A stretch of DNA of 17,426 nucleotides from an uncultured Actinomyces sp. GTDB lineage: Bacteria > Actinomycetota > Actinomycetes > Actinomycetales > Actinomycetaceae. Positions 6,913-14,547 of this stretch are shown here, in pieces (position 1 is the stretch's first letter; the number at the start of each line of letters is the position of its first letter). The stretch is from NCBI GenBank assembly GCA_902373545.1, contig CABKMZ010000038.1:1-17426 (forward strand), read 5' to 3'. The notes below the pieces were generated by a model. That model was given only the letters and a program-made list of their open reading frames with translations, was not told where the DNA came from and did not search any database. A program made the position numbers and the translations under genes.

Positions 6913-8942
6913 GCCTCGTCGAGGCCGTCGATCTGGTCGGCGTTGTTGCGCTGCTCAATGTGCGACACGATCAGCTCGACCGCGCGATCAACGGCGACGC
7001 CGTTGTGCTGCGAGCCGTCACGCAGACGGAAGGACACCGCCCCGGCCTCGACGTCCTCGCCGCCGGCGATGAGCGTGAAGGGGATCTTGTCCTTGGAGGC
7101 GTTGCGGATCTTCTTACCGAAGCGATCGTCCGACAGGTCGGTCTCGACGCGCACGCCACGCTCGCGCAGCTTGGCGGCGACGTCCTTGACGTAGCCGTCG
7201 AAGGCCTCGGCGACGGGGATGAGGCGGACCTGGACGGGCGAGAGCCACGCCGGGAACGCGCCCGCGTAGTGCTCGGTGAGGACGCCGATGAAGCGCTCGA
7301 CGGACCCCAGCTTCGCGGAGTGGATCATGACGGGGCGCTGGCGGGAGCCGTCGGCTGCCGTGTACTCCAGGTCGAAGCGGTCGGGCTGGTTGAAGTCGTA
7401 CTGAATGGTCGACATCTGCCAGGTGCGGCCGATCGCATCCTTGACCTGCACGGAGACCTTGGGGCCGTAGAAGGCGGCGCCGCCCGGATCGGGAACGAGA
7501 TCAAGGCCGGTCGCGGCGCAGGCGTCTTCGAGGGCCTTCGTGGCAGCCGCCCAGTCTTCGTCCGAACCGATGAACTTGTCCTTCTTCTTGCCGTCCTCGT
7601 CGCGCGTGGACAGCTCGAGATAGAAGTCCTTGAGGCCGAAAGCCGACAGGATCGACAGGAAGAACTCGATCTGCGTGCGGATCTCCTCCGAGGCCTGCTC
7701 CGGGGTGCAGTACGTGTGCGAGTCGTCCTGCGTGAAGCCGCGCATGCGGGTCAGGCCGTGGACGACGCCGCTCTTCTCGTAACGGTAGTCGTGGCCCAGC
7801 TCGTAGAAGCGCAGGGGCAGCTCACGGTAGGAGCGGCCGCGCGAGCGGAAGATGAGGTTGTGCATCGGGCAGTTCATGGCCTTGAGGTAGTACTCCTGGC
7901 CTGCCTTGGTCACGTTGCCGTCCTCGTCGCGCTCTTCATCGACGAGCATGGGCGGGAACATGGTGTCCGCGTAGTAGGGCAGGTGACCCGACGTGTGGAA
8001 GAGTCCGCCCTTGGAGATCTCGGGGGTGTGCACAAAGTCGAAGCCGGCCAACTTGTGTCGGTCGGTCACGTAGGACTCGATCTCGTGGCGCAGGATGCCA
8101 CCCTTGGGGTGGAACACGACGAGGCCGGGGCCGATCTCCTCGGGGAAGGAGTACAGGTCCAGCTCGGCACCGAGGCGTCGGTGGTCGCGGCGCTCGGCTT
8201 CCTTGATGCGCTCCTGGTAGGCGACGAGGTCCTCCTTGGAGGCCCAGGCGGTGCCGTAGATGCGCTGAAGCTGGTCGTTCGACTGGTCGCCCTTCCAGTA
8301 GGCGGCCGAGGCCTTGGTCAAGGCGAAGCCGTTGCCGATCAGCTTGGTGGAGGGCAGGTGGGGGCCGCGGCACAGGTCCTTCCAGGCGACGGAACCGTCG
8401 CGGCGGACGTTGTCGTACATGGTGAGGGTTGCGCCGCCAACCTCGACGGAGGCGCCCTCGGCACCCTTGCCCTTCGTGGTGACGAGCTCGAGCTTGTAGG
8501 GCTGCTCGGCCAACTCAACCACGGCCTCGTCCTCGGAAATCTCGCGGCGCACGAAGCGCTGGCCTTCCTTGATGATGCGCTTCATGCGCTTCTCGAGGTC
8601 GCGCAGCAGCTCGGGGGTGACAGCGTCGATGTTGCCGAAGTCGTAGTAGAAACCGTCGGTGATGAAGGGGCCGATGCCGAGGTTCACGTCGGGGAAGACG
8701 TCCTGAACGGCCTGCGCGAGCACGTGGGTCGCGCTGTGACGCAGGATGTTCAGGCCGTCCTCGCTGGCCAGGGTGATGGCCTCGACGGTCGTGCCCTCTT
8801 CGAAGGCAGTGGCGAGGTCACGCGGTTCGCCGTCGACCTTGATGGCGACGACGTCGCGGGCCTTGTCGAACCACGTCGTGCCCGTGGTCCCCGCCGGTAC
8901 GGTCTGGTTTTCTCCGTCGATGACGAGCGAGATGTCGGGCAC
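6909..8942 (-). CDS. thrS: Threonine-tRNA ligase
   Basis: The 677-residue class II synthetase charges tRNA-Thr. Domains in order: TGS (about 1-62), editing domain with HSATH (69-73) and CRGPH (191-195), catalytic core, and C-terminal anticodon-binding domain (about 570-677). The core shows the zinc ligands Cys358 (MNCPMH), His409 (QDDSHTY) and His541 (MIHSAK), motif 2 as [10 protein letters not shown] (398-407), and motif 3 as GSVERFIG (546-553). The start is GTG at 8942, with AAGGAG (8953-8948) five nt upstream. The frame is open to 9167, but that extension lies over the FemAB gene and has no TGS character. The 5' leader is short (about 40 nt from the putative promoter) and shows no T-box. 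Editing and zinc residues are intact, so it should be fully functional. Confidence 0.97.
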   Translation of the reverse strand: MPDISLVIDGENQTVPAGTTGTTWFDKARDVVAIKVDGEPRDLATAFEEGTTVEAITLASEDGLNILRHSATHVLAQAVQDVFPDVNLGIGPFITDGFYYDFGNIDAVTPELLRDLEKRMKRIIKEGQRFVRREISEDEAVVELAEQPYKLELVTTKGKGAEGASVEVGGATLTMYDNVRRDGSVAWKDLCRGPHLPSTKLIGNGFALTKASAAYWKGDQSNDQLQRIYGTAWASKEDLVAYQERIKEAERRDHRRLGAELDLYSFPEEIGPGLVVFHPKGGILRHEIESYVTDRHKLAGFDFVHTPEISKGGLFHTSGHLPYYADTMFPPMLVDEERDEDGNVTKAGQEYYLKAMNCPMHNLIFRSRGRSYRELPLRFYELGHDYRYEKSGVVHGLTRMRGFTQDDSHTYCTPEQASEEIRTQIEFFLSILSAFGLKDFYLELSTRDEDGKKKDKFIGSDEDWAAATKALEDACAATGLDLVPDPGGAAFYGPKVSVQVKDAIGRTWQMSTIQYDFNQPDRFDLEYTAADGSRQRPVMIHSAKLGSVERFIGVLTEHYAGAFPAWLSPVQVRLIPVAEAFDGYVKDVAAKLRERGVRVETDLSDDRFGKKIRNASKDKIPFTLIAGGEDVEAGAVSFRLRDGSQHNGVAVDRAVELIVSHIEQRNNADQIDGLDEA

Positions 8943-8988
8943 GGTGTCTCCTTGTTTGATTCCTTCGAGAGCGTATGTTGCTAGTGGG

Positions 8989-8994
8989 ATTCTA
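8989..8994 (-). promoter_or_regulatory. Putative -10 element for thrS and the PIM operon
   Basis: The 71-bp gap between the FemAB stop and the thrS GTG contains TAGAAT on the minus strand, a good actinobacterial -10 hexamer, about 47 nt before the start codon. No convincing -35 is seen at the usual distance. Read-through from the FemAB gene is equally possible. Confidence 0.4.
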
Positions 8995-9013
8995 TCCCTG
9001 GTGAGGGCGCCCT

Positions 9014-10039
9014 TCAGGAGCGGGCGCGCCAGTCCTTCACCGCTTTGGCGGCGGTCAGAGCACGGTAGGTGGCCTTCTTGACGGGCATGTCCCAGCCGCC
9101 GGGCACGTCCGTGTAGTGCGAGGCGAAGGCGCTCTTGTACTTGCCGACGCTGTACAGATCGGGGCAACGCGGCGAGTGCGCACCCATCAGGTCGAATTCA
9201 CGCACGCCGTCGCGCGCCAGGAATTCGGCGGCCAGGAAGTCAAGGACCGGAGGCTGACGCAGGCGTCGGCCGGCCTCGGTGGAGGCGCCGTACTCGGCCT
9301 GGGCGCGGATGCCCTCGACGAGGCAGAAGTCCCAGCACAGGATGTTGCCGTCGGCGTCGCGCATGGAGAAAATGCGCGCATGCTTGGGGCCGAGCGTGGT
9401 GAGCAGGCTCATGTAGTAGTCCTTGGGGTGAGGACGGAACCCGTCGCGCTCGGCGGTCTCCTCCATGACGGCGTAGTACTCGTCGATGACCTCGGCCGCG
9501 TTGGCCGTGTCCTCGTGGAAGGTGACGCCCTCGGCCTTGCCCTTCTTCAAGCCGGAGCGGATCGAGCGCTTACCGGACTTGGTCATGGTCGCCAGGATCG
9601 CGTCCTCGGTCTTGCCGGAGGTGTCGATGACGACGGTGCGGTCGTAGGAGATGGTCTGCAGCGGCATCACCAGGTCGGGGTGCTGGTAGATGGCGTGCAG
9701 GCGCACGAAGGCGACGGACTTGTCGCGCTTGTGGATTTCTGCGAGCAGGTCGGCGCGCAGCGCGGCCTCCCGCTCGGGGGTGGCCTCCTTGACCCACGCG
9801 GGTCCCCACTTGGCCCACAGGTAGTGCACGCCGCGCAGGGAGTACTTGTACAGGGTGATGAAGGCGACCTTGGTGTCGTCCTCGCACCACGCGTAGCGTC
9901 CCCACACGCCATGACCCTGCGACTTCTCAAAGGTCTCCCACACGCAGGTCTGTTCGATGGGAAGGGAGCGGTCCTGGAAGCCGGAGACAGCGGCGGTCTT
10001 GTCTTCTTGAGAGATGGGCACAAGTGAGGTGGTCGTCAT
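9014..10039 (-). CDS. FemAB-family peptidoglycan aminoacyltransferase
   Basis: The 341-residue cytosolic protein has the double-GNAT layout of the FemX/FemA/MurM family, which uses aminoacyl-tRNA to build the interpeptide side chain on lipid II or its precursors. Family blocks are present: a Lys/Arg-rich stretch [15 protein letters not shown] (153-167), [15 protein letters not shown] (195-209), [20 protein letters not shown] (250-269) and [11 protein letters not shown] (280-290). The long coiled-coil arm of FemA is missing, as in FemX. Which amino acid it adds cannot be read from the sequence. It sits 71 bp upstream of thrS and about 110 bp downstream of an ATP-grasp ligase, so both may act on the same wall precursor. 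The ATG at 10039 has GAGGA just upstream. Confidence 0.88.
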   Translation of the reverse strand: MTTTSLVPISQEDKTAAVSGFQDRSLPIEQTCVWETFEKSQGHGVWGRYAWCEDDTKVAFITLYKYSLRGVHYLWAKWGPAWVKEATPEREAALRADLLAEIHKRDKSVAFVRLHAIYQHPDLVMPLQTISYDRTVVIDTSGKTEDAILATMTKSGKRSIRSGLKKGKAEGVTFHEDTANAAEVIDEYYAVMEETAERDGFRPHPKDYYMSLLTTLGPKHARIFSMRDADGNILCWDFCLVEGIRAQAEYGASTEAGRRLRQPPVLDFLAAEFLARDGVREFDLMGAHSPRCPDLYSVGKYKSAFASHYTDVPGGWDMPVKKATYRALTAAKAVKDWRARS

Positions 10040-10089
10040 GGTGTCCTCGGTTTGTCGAAAGTTTCGGTGGTCAGTCTAGCAGGGGCCCT

Positions 10090-10126
10090 GCCCCCATCGA
10101 CGAGGCCGTGGCCCGGCGACGGGGGC
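10090..10126 (-). other. Intercistronic GC hairpin
   Basis: GCCCCCATCG (10090-10099) can pair with CGACGGGGGC (10117-10126) with one A-C mismatch. The loop contains a small inner hairpin, GGCC-GT-GGCC. It lies between the ATP-grasp stop and the FemAB start. There is no T-run, so it may be a processing or partial attenuation site rather than a full terminator. Confidence 0.4.
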
Positions 10127-10147
10127 CGTGCGAGCGGGCGGTTCGTC

Positions 10148-11425
10148 TCAGTACGAGGTCTCGGTCGGCTCGGGGTAATAACGCGCGAACTTACGGCGGT
10201 GATTCTGCTTCTGGAGCCACACGATGAGGTTGCGGCGCAGGTCTTTTTCGGTGGGGTTCAGAAGCAGGTCAAAGCGACGTCCCTCGCGGATGATGCGCTT
10301 GACGCGGCCGCGCAGGTCGGAGTCGGTGATGTAGCGCAGGAGCAGCGAGTCGGGAACCAGCGTGTAGAGGATCTCGTCGGTGGCCTGGGTCTGCTCGCAG
10401 GCCTGGCCGTCGATGAGGTCGGCCACCATGGGGATCATGGGATTGGCGCCCGCGGCGGCCATGTACCAGTTGTTGCGGCCGATACGCGGGTTGACCTCGA
10501 AGAACAGGGCGCGCCCATCGCGCGGATCGATTTTGACGTCAAAGTTCGCGAATCCCCGATAGCCGTTCTCGGTCAGCAGCGCGCATGCGTCCGCCCACAG
10601 CTGCGGGAAGTCCTCGGTGATCATGGCGACGGGGTTGCCGATCATGGTCGGCGCGTGGTCCTCCAGGAGCACGCGGGCAGAACCGATGAGGGTGACCTCG
10701 CCGCGCGAGTCGACGTACGCGGTGATGGAACGCATCGCCGTATTGTCGCCGGGAACGAGCTCCTGAACCAGGAAGGTGTCGCGGAAGCCCGCCTTCTTGA
10801 GGGTCTCCCACAGCTTGGCCAGCTCGGCGGGCGTGTCGATAAACCAGATCTTGCGCTTGCCCTCGAACTCGAGAACGTCGTAGGGCTCACCGTTGGCCGC
10901 CTTGGCCACCACGGGGAACGTGAAGGGAATCTCCGGGGCAACCCAGGCCTCGTTCGTCGCGTCGGAGAAGTCGACGACGACCGTGCCGGGGGTGTCAATG
11001 CCGGCGCGCTCACAGGCGCGGGCAAACTCGGCCTTATCCGTCAGGCGGTTCATGACCTCCAGGTTCGGGAAGGGCAGCGCGTAGTGTCGCGACAGCTTGT
11101 CCATGTTGCGTGCCACGAACGCGGAGAAAATGTCGTGGTTCGCCATGAGGATGAGCTTCTTGTCGGGATGCTCCCCCGCGATCGTCATGAGCGTGTCGAG
11201 CAGCTGCGCATCCGTCGCGTGGGCGCTCACATGACGAACATCGAAAAAGTGTGACCGTGTAATCGATTCGGTCGGCTGGGACCCCACGCAGATGCAGCGA
11301 CATCCGAAAGCTTCATTGAAACAGCGGCCGATTCCGTAGACGCCGAAGTCTCCTCCGATGATCACGGGGAGGATGTCCTGGCGAGGAGAAAGCGGACGAG
11401 GCCGGGTCAGGTAGTCGATCGTCAT
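10148..11425 (-). CDS. ATP-grasp carboxylate-amine ligase (D-aspartate ligase-like)
   Basis: The 425-residue protein has ATP-grasp architecture: an N-terminal Rossmann-like domain (DILPVIIGGDFGVYGIGRCF, 17-36), a central ATP-binding part (LTDKAEFARACERAGIDTPG, 128-147; FPVVAKAANG, 170-179; VQELVPGDN, 220-228), and the metal-binding segment FFEVNPRIGRNNWY (308-321), where Glu310 and Asn312 are the expected ligands. ATP-grasp enzymes activate a carboxylate as acyl phosphate and couple it to an amine. Size and layout resemble enterococcal D-aspartate ligase, which adds D-Asp to the lysine side chain of peptidoglycan precursors. The FemAB-like gene downstream supports a wall role. The exact substrate is inference. 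The ATG at 11425 lacks a good ribosome binding site and may be leaderless. The C-terminus ends in a basic stretch (KQNHRRKFARYYPEPTETSY). Confidence 0.78.
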   Translation of the reverse strand: MTIDYLTRPRPLSPRQDILPVIIGGDFGVYGIGRCFNEAFGCRCICVGSQPTESITRSHFFDVRHVSAHATDAQLLDTLMTIAGEHPDKKLILMANHDIFSAFVARNMDKLSRHYALPFPNLEVMNRLTDKAEFARACERAGIDTPGTVVVDFSDATNEAWVAPEIPFTFPVVAKAANGEPYDVLEFEGKRKIWFIDTPAELAKLWETLKKAGFRDTFLVQELVPGDNTAMRSITAYVDSRGEVTLIGSARVLLEDHAPTMIGNPVAMITEDFPQLWADACALLTENGYRGFANFDVKIDPRDGRALFFEVNPRIGRNNWYMAAAGANPMIPMVADLIDGQACEQTQATDEILYTLVPDSLLLRYITDSDLRGRVKRIIREGRRFDLLLNPTEKDLRRNLIVWLQKQNHRRKFARYYPEPTETSY

Positions 11426-11431
11426 GCCCCA

Positions 11432-11437
11432 AGCCTA
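11432..11437 (-). promoter_or_regulatory. Putative -10 element for a leaderless ATP-grasp transcript
   Basis: TAGGCT on the minus strand ends 6 nt before the ATG at 11425, so transcription would begin at or next to the start codon. The absence of a clear Shine-Dalgarno sequence there agrees with leaderless expression, which is common in actinobacteria. The -35 region is weak. Confidence 0.35.
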
Positions 11438-11442
11438 GCGCC

Positions 11443-11451
11443 TGGTAGGAT
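11443..11451 (+). promoter_or_regulatory. Putative extended -10 promoter for the Q-rich gene and glucosidase
   Basis: TGGTAGGAT (11443-11451) matches an extended -10 (TGn plus TAGGAT) and would start transcription near 11458, giving a leader of about 38 nt before the ATG at 11496. It lies within about 10 bp of the opposing element for the ATP-grasp gene, so the two divergent units probably share this control region. Confidence 0.45.
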
Positions 11452-11495
11452 ACAGAACGATCCCTGAGACTTGACTCACCTACAGGAAGTCCACC

Positions 11496-12401
11496 ATGAG
11501 CGCCCAATTCCCGCCCCACAATGGCCAGCCCTATCAGCGTCCGCCGATGGGTGGATACAACCCGCGCGGATACCAGCAGGGCGGCTACCAGCAGGGCCAG
11601 CAGCAGGGCGGATACCAGCAGGGTCCGCAGCAGGGCGGATACCAGCAGGGCCAGCAGCAGGGTGGATACCAGCAGAACCCGCAGCAGGGCCCGCAGCAGG
11701 GCCCGCAGCAGGGCGGATACCAGCAGGGCGGATACCAGCAAGGCCAGCAGCAGGGCGGATACCAGCAAGGCCAGCAGCAGGGTGGATACCAGCAGGGCCA
11801 GCAGCAGGCTGGCTACCAGCAGAACCCGCAGCAGGGCGGATACCAGCAGAACCCGCAACAGGGCCAGCAGCAGGGTGGATACCAGCAGGGCCAGCAGCAG
11901 GCTGGCTACCAGCAGAACCCGCAACAGGGCCAGCAGCAAGGCGGATACCAGCAGAACCCGCAACAGAACCCGCAGCAGGGTCAGCAGCAGGGTGGATACC
12001 AGCAGAACCCGCAACAGGGTTCGCAACAGGGTCAGCAGCAGGCTGGCTACCAGCAGGGTCAGCAACAGGGTCCGCAGCAAGGCGGATACCAGCAGAACCC
12101 GCAGCAGGGCCACCCGCGTGGCGGCTATCAGCAGGCCAGGCCACAGCAGGTCCGTGTGGCTCCCAGGCCTGCCCAGAGCGTGAGCAGCTCCACCGCGGCG
12201 GACTCCAGCTCCGACAGCACACGTACCATCATCATCTGCGCGATCATTGCCGTCGTCTTCATCATCACGTTGATCGCCGGTATCTCCCTCAGGGATTATT
12301 TCTTCGAGGAAGTCGTCACGACCAGCAACGCACAGCTCCCGGCATCCTCCGAGCTCGTGCTCAGCACGCAAGCACAGCTACTCCCGGACGCTTCGGCCTG
12401 A
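11496..12401 (+). CDS. Gln/Gly/Tyr-rich prion-like protein with C-terminal membrane anchor
   Basis: The product is 301 residues. After a short start (MSAQFPPHNGQPYQRPPMGG) residues 25 to about 215 are almost only Q, G, Y, P and N, in units such as QQGGYQQGQ and QQNPQQG. A Ser/Thr/Asp linker follows, then a single membrane helix (about 245-265, IIICAIIAVVFIITLIAGIS) and about 36 residues with an FFEEVVTTSN segment. With no signal peptide, the repeat part should be cytoplasmic and the short tail outside. The ATG has AGGAAG 9 nt upstream. CAG/CAA and GGC/GGT/GGA variation among repeats falls in third positions of this frame, which identifies it as the coding one although several other frames are open. 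The next gene begins 20 bp downstream. Function is unknown; similar Q/G/Y-rich N-termini occur on other actinobacterial membrane proteins. Confidence 0.85.
   Translation: MSAQFPPHNGQPYQRPPMGGYNPRGYQQGGYQQGQQQGGYQQGPQQGGYQQGQQQGGYQQNPQQGPQQGPQQGGYQQGGYQQGQQQGGYQQGQQQGGYQQGQQQAGYQQNPQQGGYQQNPQQGQQQGGYQQGQQQAGYQQNPQQGQQQGGYQQNPQQNPQQGQQQGGYQQNPQQGSQQGQQQAGYQQGQQQGPQQGGYQQNPQQGHPRGGYQQARPQQVRVAPRPAQSVSSSTAADSSSDSTRTIIICAIIAVVFIITLIAGISLRDYFFEEVVTTSNAQLPASSELVLSTQAQLLPDASA
11569..12120 (+). repeat. Degenerate QQGGY/QQNP coding repeat array
   Basis: Short units, mostly 15 bp (CAGCAGGGCGGATAC and variants) mixed with 9-12 bp CAG-GGC-CAG pieces, repeat through the 5' two thirds of the gene. Copies differ by in-frame insertions of whole codons and by synonymous changes, consistent with slippage or unequal crossover under selection for the amino-acid pattern. 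Confidence 0.9.
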
Positions 12402-12421
12402 TCCCCTCCTTGAGGACCGCG

Positions 12422-14167
12422 ATGATTCTGCGCCCCGATCTCCTGCCCGCCGCTCGTGTCGACGCCGACCCGTGGTGGATGAACGCAGTCCTCTACCAGG
12501 TGTATCCGCGTTCCTTCCAGGATACGAACGGCGACGGGATCGGAGATCTGGCGGGAATTCACCAGCGCCTCGATTACCTGGCCGACCTGGGTGTCGATAT
12601 CGTGTGGATCTCCCCCATCTATCGCTCGCCGCAGGCTGACAACGGGTACGACATTTCCGACTATCGCGACATTGACCCGTTGTTCGGCGATCTCGCAGCC
12701 TTCGACGCGCTGGTCGAGCGCGCCCACGAGCTGGGCATGCGCGTCGTCATGGATTTGGTGGTCAACCACACCTCGATCGAGCACCCCTGGTTCGTCGAGT
12801 CGGCCTCGGGCCCCGACTCTGAGCGCCGCGACTGGTACTACTGGCGTGATCCGCGTCCCGGCTTCGAACCCGGAACACCAGGGGCGGAGCCCACAAACTG
12901 GGAGTCATTCTTCGGTGGCCCTGCCTGGGAGTACGACCCCGCCTCGGGCCAGTACTACCTCCACCTGTTTGCTCGGCAGCAGCCGGACCTGAACTGGGAA
13001 AACCCCACGGTCCGTGACGCGGTCTACGACATGATGAACTGGTGGCTCTCTCGCGGCGTCGACGGCTTCCGCGTGGACGCGATCGACGTCATCTCCAAAC
13101 GCCCCGGCCTGCCCGATGGCGGACCTGCGCGCGCCCCCTTCGGCGTGGGACACGAGTGCTTCGCGGACGGCCCACGCCTGCATGAATTCCTCCAGGAGAT
13201 GCATCAGCGCACCTTCGCCCATCACCCCGGCTCGTTCACGGTCGGCGAGGCCTCCAATGCCTCCCCCGAATCCGCGCTCCTGTTCTGCGCGCCCGAGCGT
13301 CGCGAATTCAACATGCTCATTCAGTTCGAGCACGTCAACCTCGGGCAGGAGAACGGCAAGTTCTCACCTCGCCCCCTGGCAGACGGCGAGCTCGCCGAGG
13401 TCCTCACGCGCTGGCAGGAGACCCTCGGCGATCGGGGGTGGAACGCTCTCTACCTGGAGAATCATGATCAGCCCCGCGCGGTGGCGCGCTTTGGTGAGCC
13501 CACCACCTCCTGGTTCGAGTCGGCAACTGCCCTTGCGACCGCGTATTTCCTCCAGCGCGGCACACCTTTCATCTACCAGGGCCAGGAAATCGGGATGCTT
13601 GGCGGCGATTTCACCGATGAGTCCGATTTCCGCGACGTCGAATCCCTCAACTACCTGCGCGCGCACCCTGGCCAAGGCGTGCCCGCGGGCCTGGCGGCGA
13701 TCTCCCGAGATAACGGACGCACCCCCATGCAGTGGGATTGCTCCCCCGCCGCTGGCTTTACGACGGGACGCCCCTGGATCGACGTGCCCGCCTCGGCCTC
13801 GTCCATTAACGTCGAGGCCCAGCGTGAGGATCCCTGCTCCGTGTACGCGTACTACCGCGCGCTCATTGAGGCGCGCCACCGCGTCCCCGCCCTGACCTTC
13901 GGAGCCTTCGAGCGCATCGACGCGGGCGACGCAGCCCTTTTTGTCTACACGCGGGCCTACCACGACTCCACCGTCCTCGTCGCCGTCAACCTATCCGGGC
14001 GTGAGATTCATCCCTCGGCCTCACTCCTCGACGAGGCCTACTCCCCCTCGCGCTGGAACCTGTACCTGAGCAACGGGTGCGCCAACACCGCGGCCGATGC
14101 GCGCGATCCCGCCCCGGCCTCGTCAATGAGGCCGTGGGAAGCGCGCGTCTACCTGGCCGCACGCTAG
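12422..14167 (+). CDS. GH13 alpha-glucosidase (oligo-1,6-/alpha-1,4-glucosidase type)
   Basis: The 581-residue protein releases glucose from short alpha-glucans such as maltose or isomaltose-type sugars. GH13 signatures in order: YQVYPRSFQD and DTNGDGIGDL (25-42), DLVVNH (111-116), GFRVDAID (215-222) with nucleophile Asp219, the acid/base Glu276 in TVGEAS, and ENHDQPR (346-352) with Asp349. Length is usual for the family. The residue after the nucleophile is Ala, not the Val typical of strict isomaltases, so alpha-1,4 activity is favoured, with modest weight. There is no signal peptide, so it is cytoplasmic. I chose the ATG at 12422 because GAGGA (12412-12416) lies 5 nt before it and WWMNAVLYQVYPR follows at the normal distance. 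The frame is open upstream to 11471 only because of the repeat region. The Q-rich gene ends 20 bp before. Confidence 0.93.
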   Translation: MILRPDLLPAARVDADPWWMNAVLYQVYPRSFQDTNGDGIGDLAGIHQRLDYLADLGVDIVWISPIYRSPQADNGYDISDYRDIDPLFGDLAAFDALVERAHELGMRVVMDLVVNHTSIEHPWFVESASGPDSERRDWYYWRDPRPGFEPGTPGAEPTNWESFFGGPAWEYDPASGQYYLHLFARQQPDLNWENPTVRDAVYDMMNWWLSRGVDGFRVDAIDVISKRPGLPDGGPARAPFGVGHECFADGPRLHEFLQEMHQRTFAHHPGSFTVGEASNASPESALLFCAPERREFNMLIQFEHVNLGQENGKFSPRPLADGELAEVLTRWQETLGDRGWNALYLENHDQPRAVARFGEPTTSWFESATALATAYFLQRGTPFIYQGQEIGMLGGDFTDESDFRDVESLNYLRAHPGQGVPAGLAAISRDNGRTPMQWDCSPAAGFTTGRPWIDVPASASSINVEAQREDPCSVYAYYRALIEARHRVPALTFGAFERIDAGDAALFVYTRAYHDSTVLVAVNLSGREIHPSASLLDEAYSPSRWNLYLSNGCANTAADARDPAPASSMRPWEARVYLAAR

Positions 14168-14246
14168 GGCTCCCTCGGGCCTCTCCGCCCGCTAGGGCTC
14201 CCTCGGGCCTCTCCGCCCGCTAGGGCTCCCTCGGGCTTCTCCGCCC
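14163..14246. repeat. 28-bp tandem repeat, three copies, containing the glucosidase stop
   Basis: GCTAGGGCTCCCTCGGGCCT plus CTCCGCCC repeats at 14163, 14191 and 14219. The first two copies are identical and the third has one change (GGGCTT). The TAG in the first copy is the glucosidase stop codon, so this copy is part coding and part spacer. Confidence 0.95.
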
Positions 14247-14484
14247 GCGAGCACGCGCAACATGCGAGCTCGCTTCCTTGCGGGCGAAGCGTCTTCCGAC
14301 CCTGCTTCCCCCGCGCGCGGTGTTCTCCGCGTGATCTGGGCCGCGTACAGCACCCGGTCGTGCCGCTTCCCCCGCGCGCGGGGCTCTCCGAGACACCTTC
14401 CCGGCGCGTGAGGCGCCTCCCGAGAGACCTTCCCGCGCCGATCCGCATGCGTACCCGCACGCCAAGAGTCGACACCACAGACGC
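14247..14484. other. GC-rich repetitive intergenic spacer
   Basis: No supportable gene lies in this stretch. It holds two imperfect copies of a roughly 26-bp unit (GCTTCCCCCGCGCGCGG at 14304-14320 and 14365-14381, each followed by a CTCCG). Each contains a self-complementary CCGCGCGCGG core. Reading frames here are Arg/Pro/Gly-rich and repeat-driven on both strands. Confidence 0.6.
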
Positions 14485-14521
14485 ATGTGGGTGGGAGGAA
14501 CAGTGCTCCTCCCACCCACAT
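14485..14521. terminator. Perfect 15-bp hairpin, likely bidirectional terminator
   Basis: ATGTGGGTGGGAGGA (14485-14499) pairs perfectly with TCCTCCCACCCACAT (14507-14521) across a 7-nt loop. It lies between the plus-strand glucosidase and the minus-strand surface-protein gene, 26 bp past the latter's stop. No long T-run follows on either strand, which is common in GC-rich actinobacteria. Confidence 0.75.
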
Positions 14522-14547
14522 CAGGCGCTAGCGCGCCGTTCGATCAG

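Noticed and set aside
6726..8984. Plus-strand frame of about 750 codons opposite thrS
   Set aside because: It is the antisense shadow of thrS, whose motifs and zinc ligands are intact; the frame is Val/Gly/Glu-rich with no family features and arises from GC bias.
8943..9167. Upstream extension of thrS
   Set aside because: It overlaps the FemAB gene and lacks TGS-domain features; the GTG at 8942 has a perfectly spaced AAGGAG.
11313..12371. Minus-strand Leu-rich and Ala/Gly-rich repeat frames opposite the Q-rich gene
   Set aside because: The repeat unit length is divisible by 3, so all frames stay open. Only the plus frame starting at 11496 shows synonymous third-position variation, a ribosome binding site and a membrane anchor.
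11471..12421. N-terminal extension of the glucosidase through the Q-rich gene region
   Set aside because: The extension (PAGRIPAGPAAG-type repeats) is the second frame of the Q-rich repeat array. GH13 homology begins just after 12422, where a good ribosome binding site lies.
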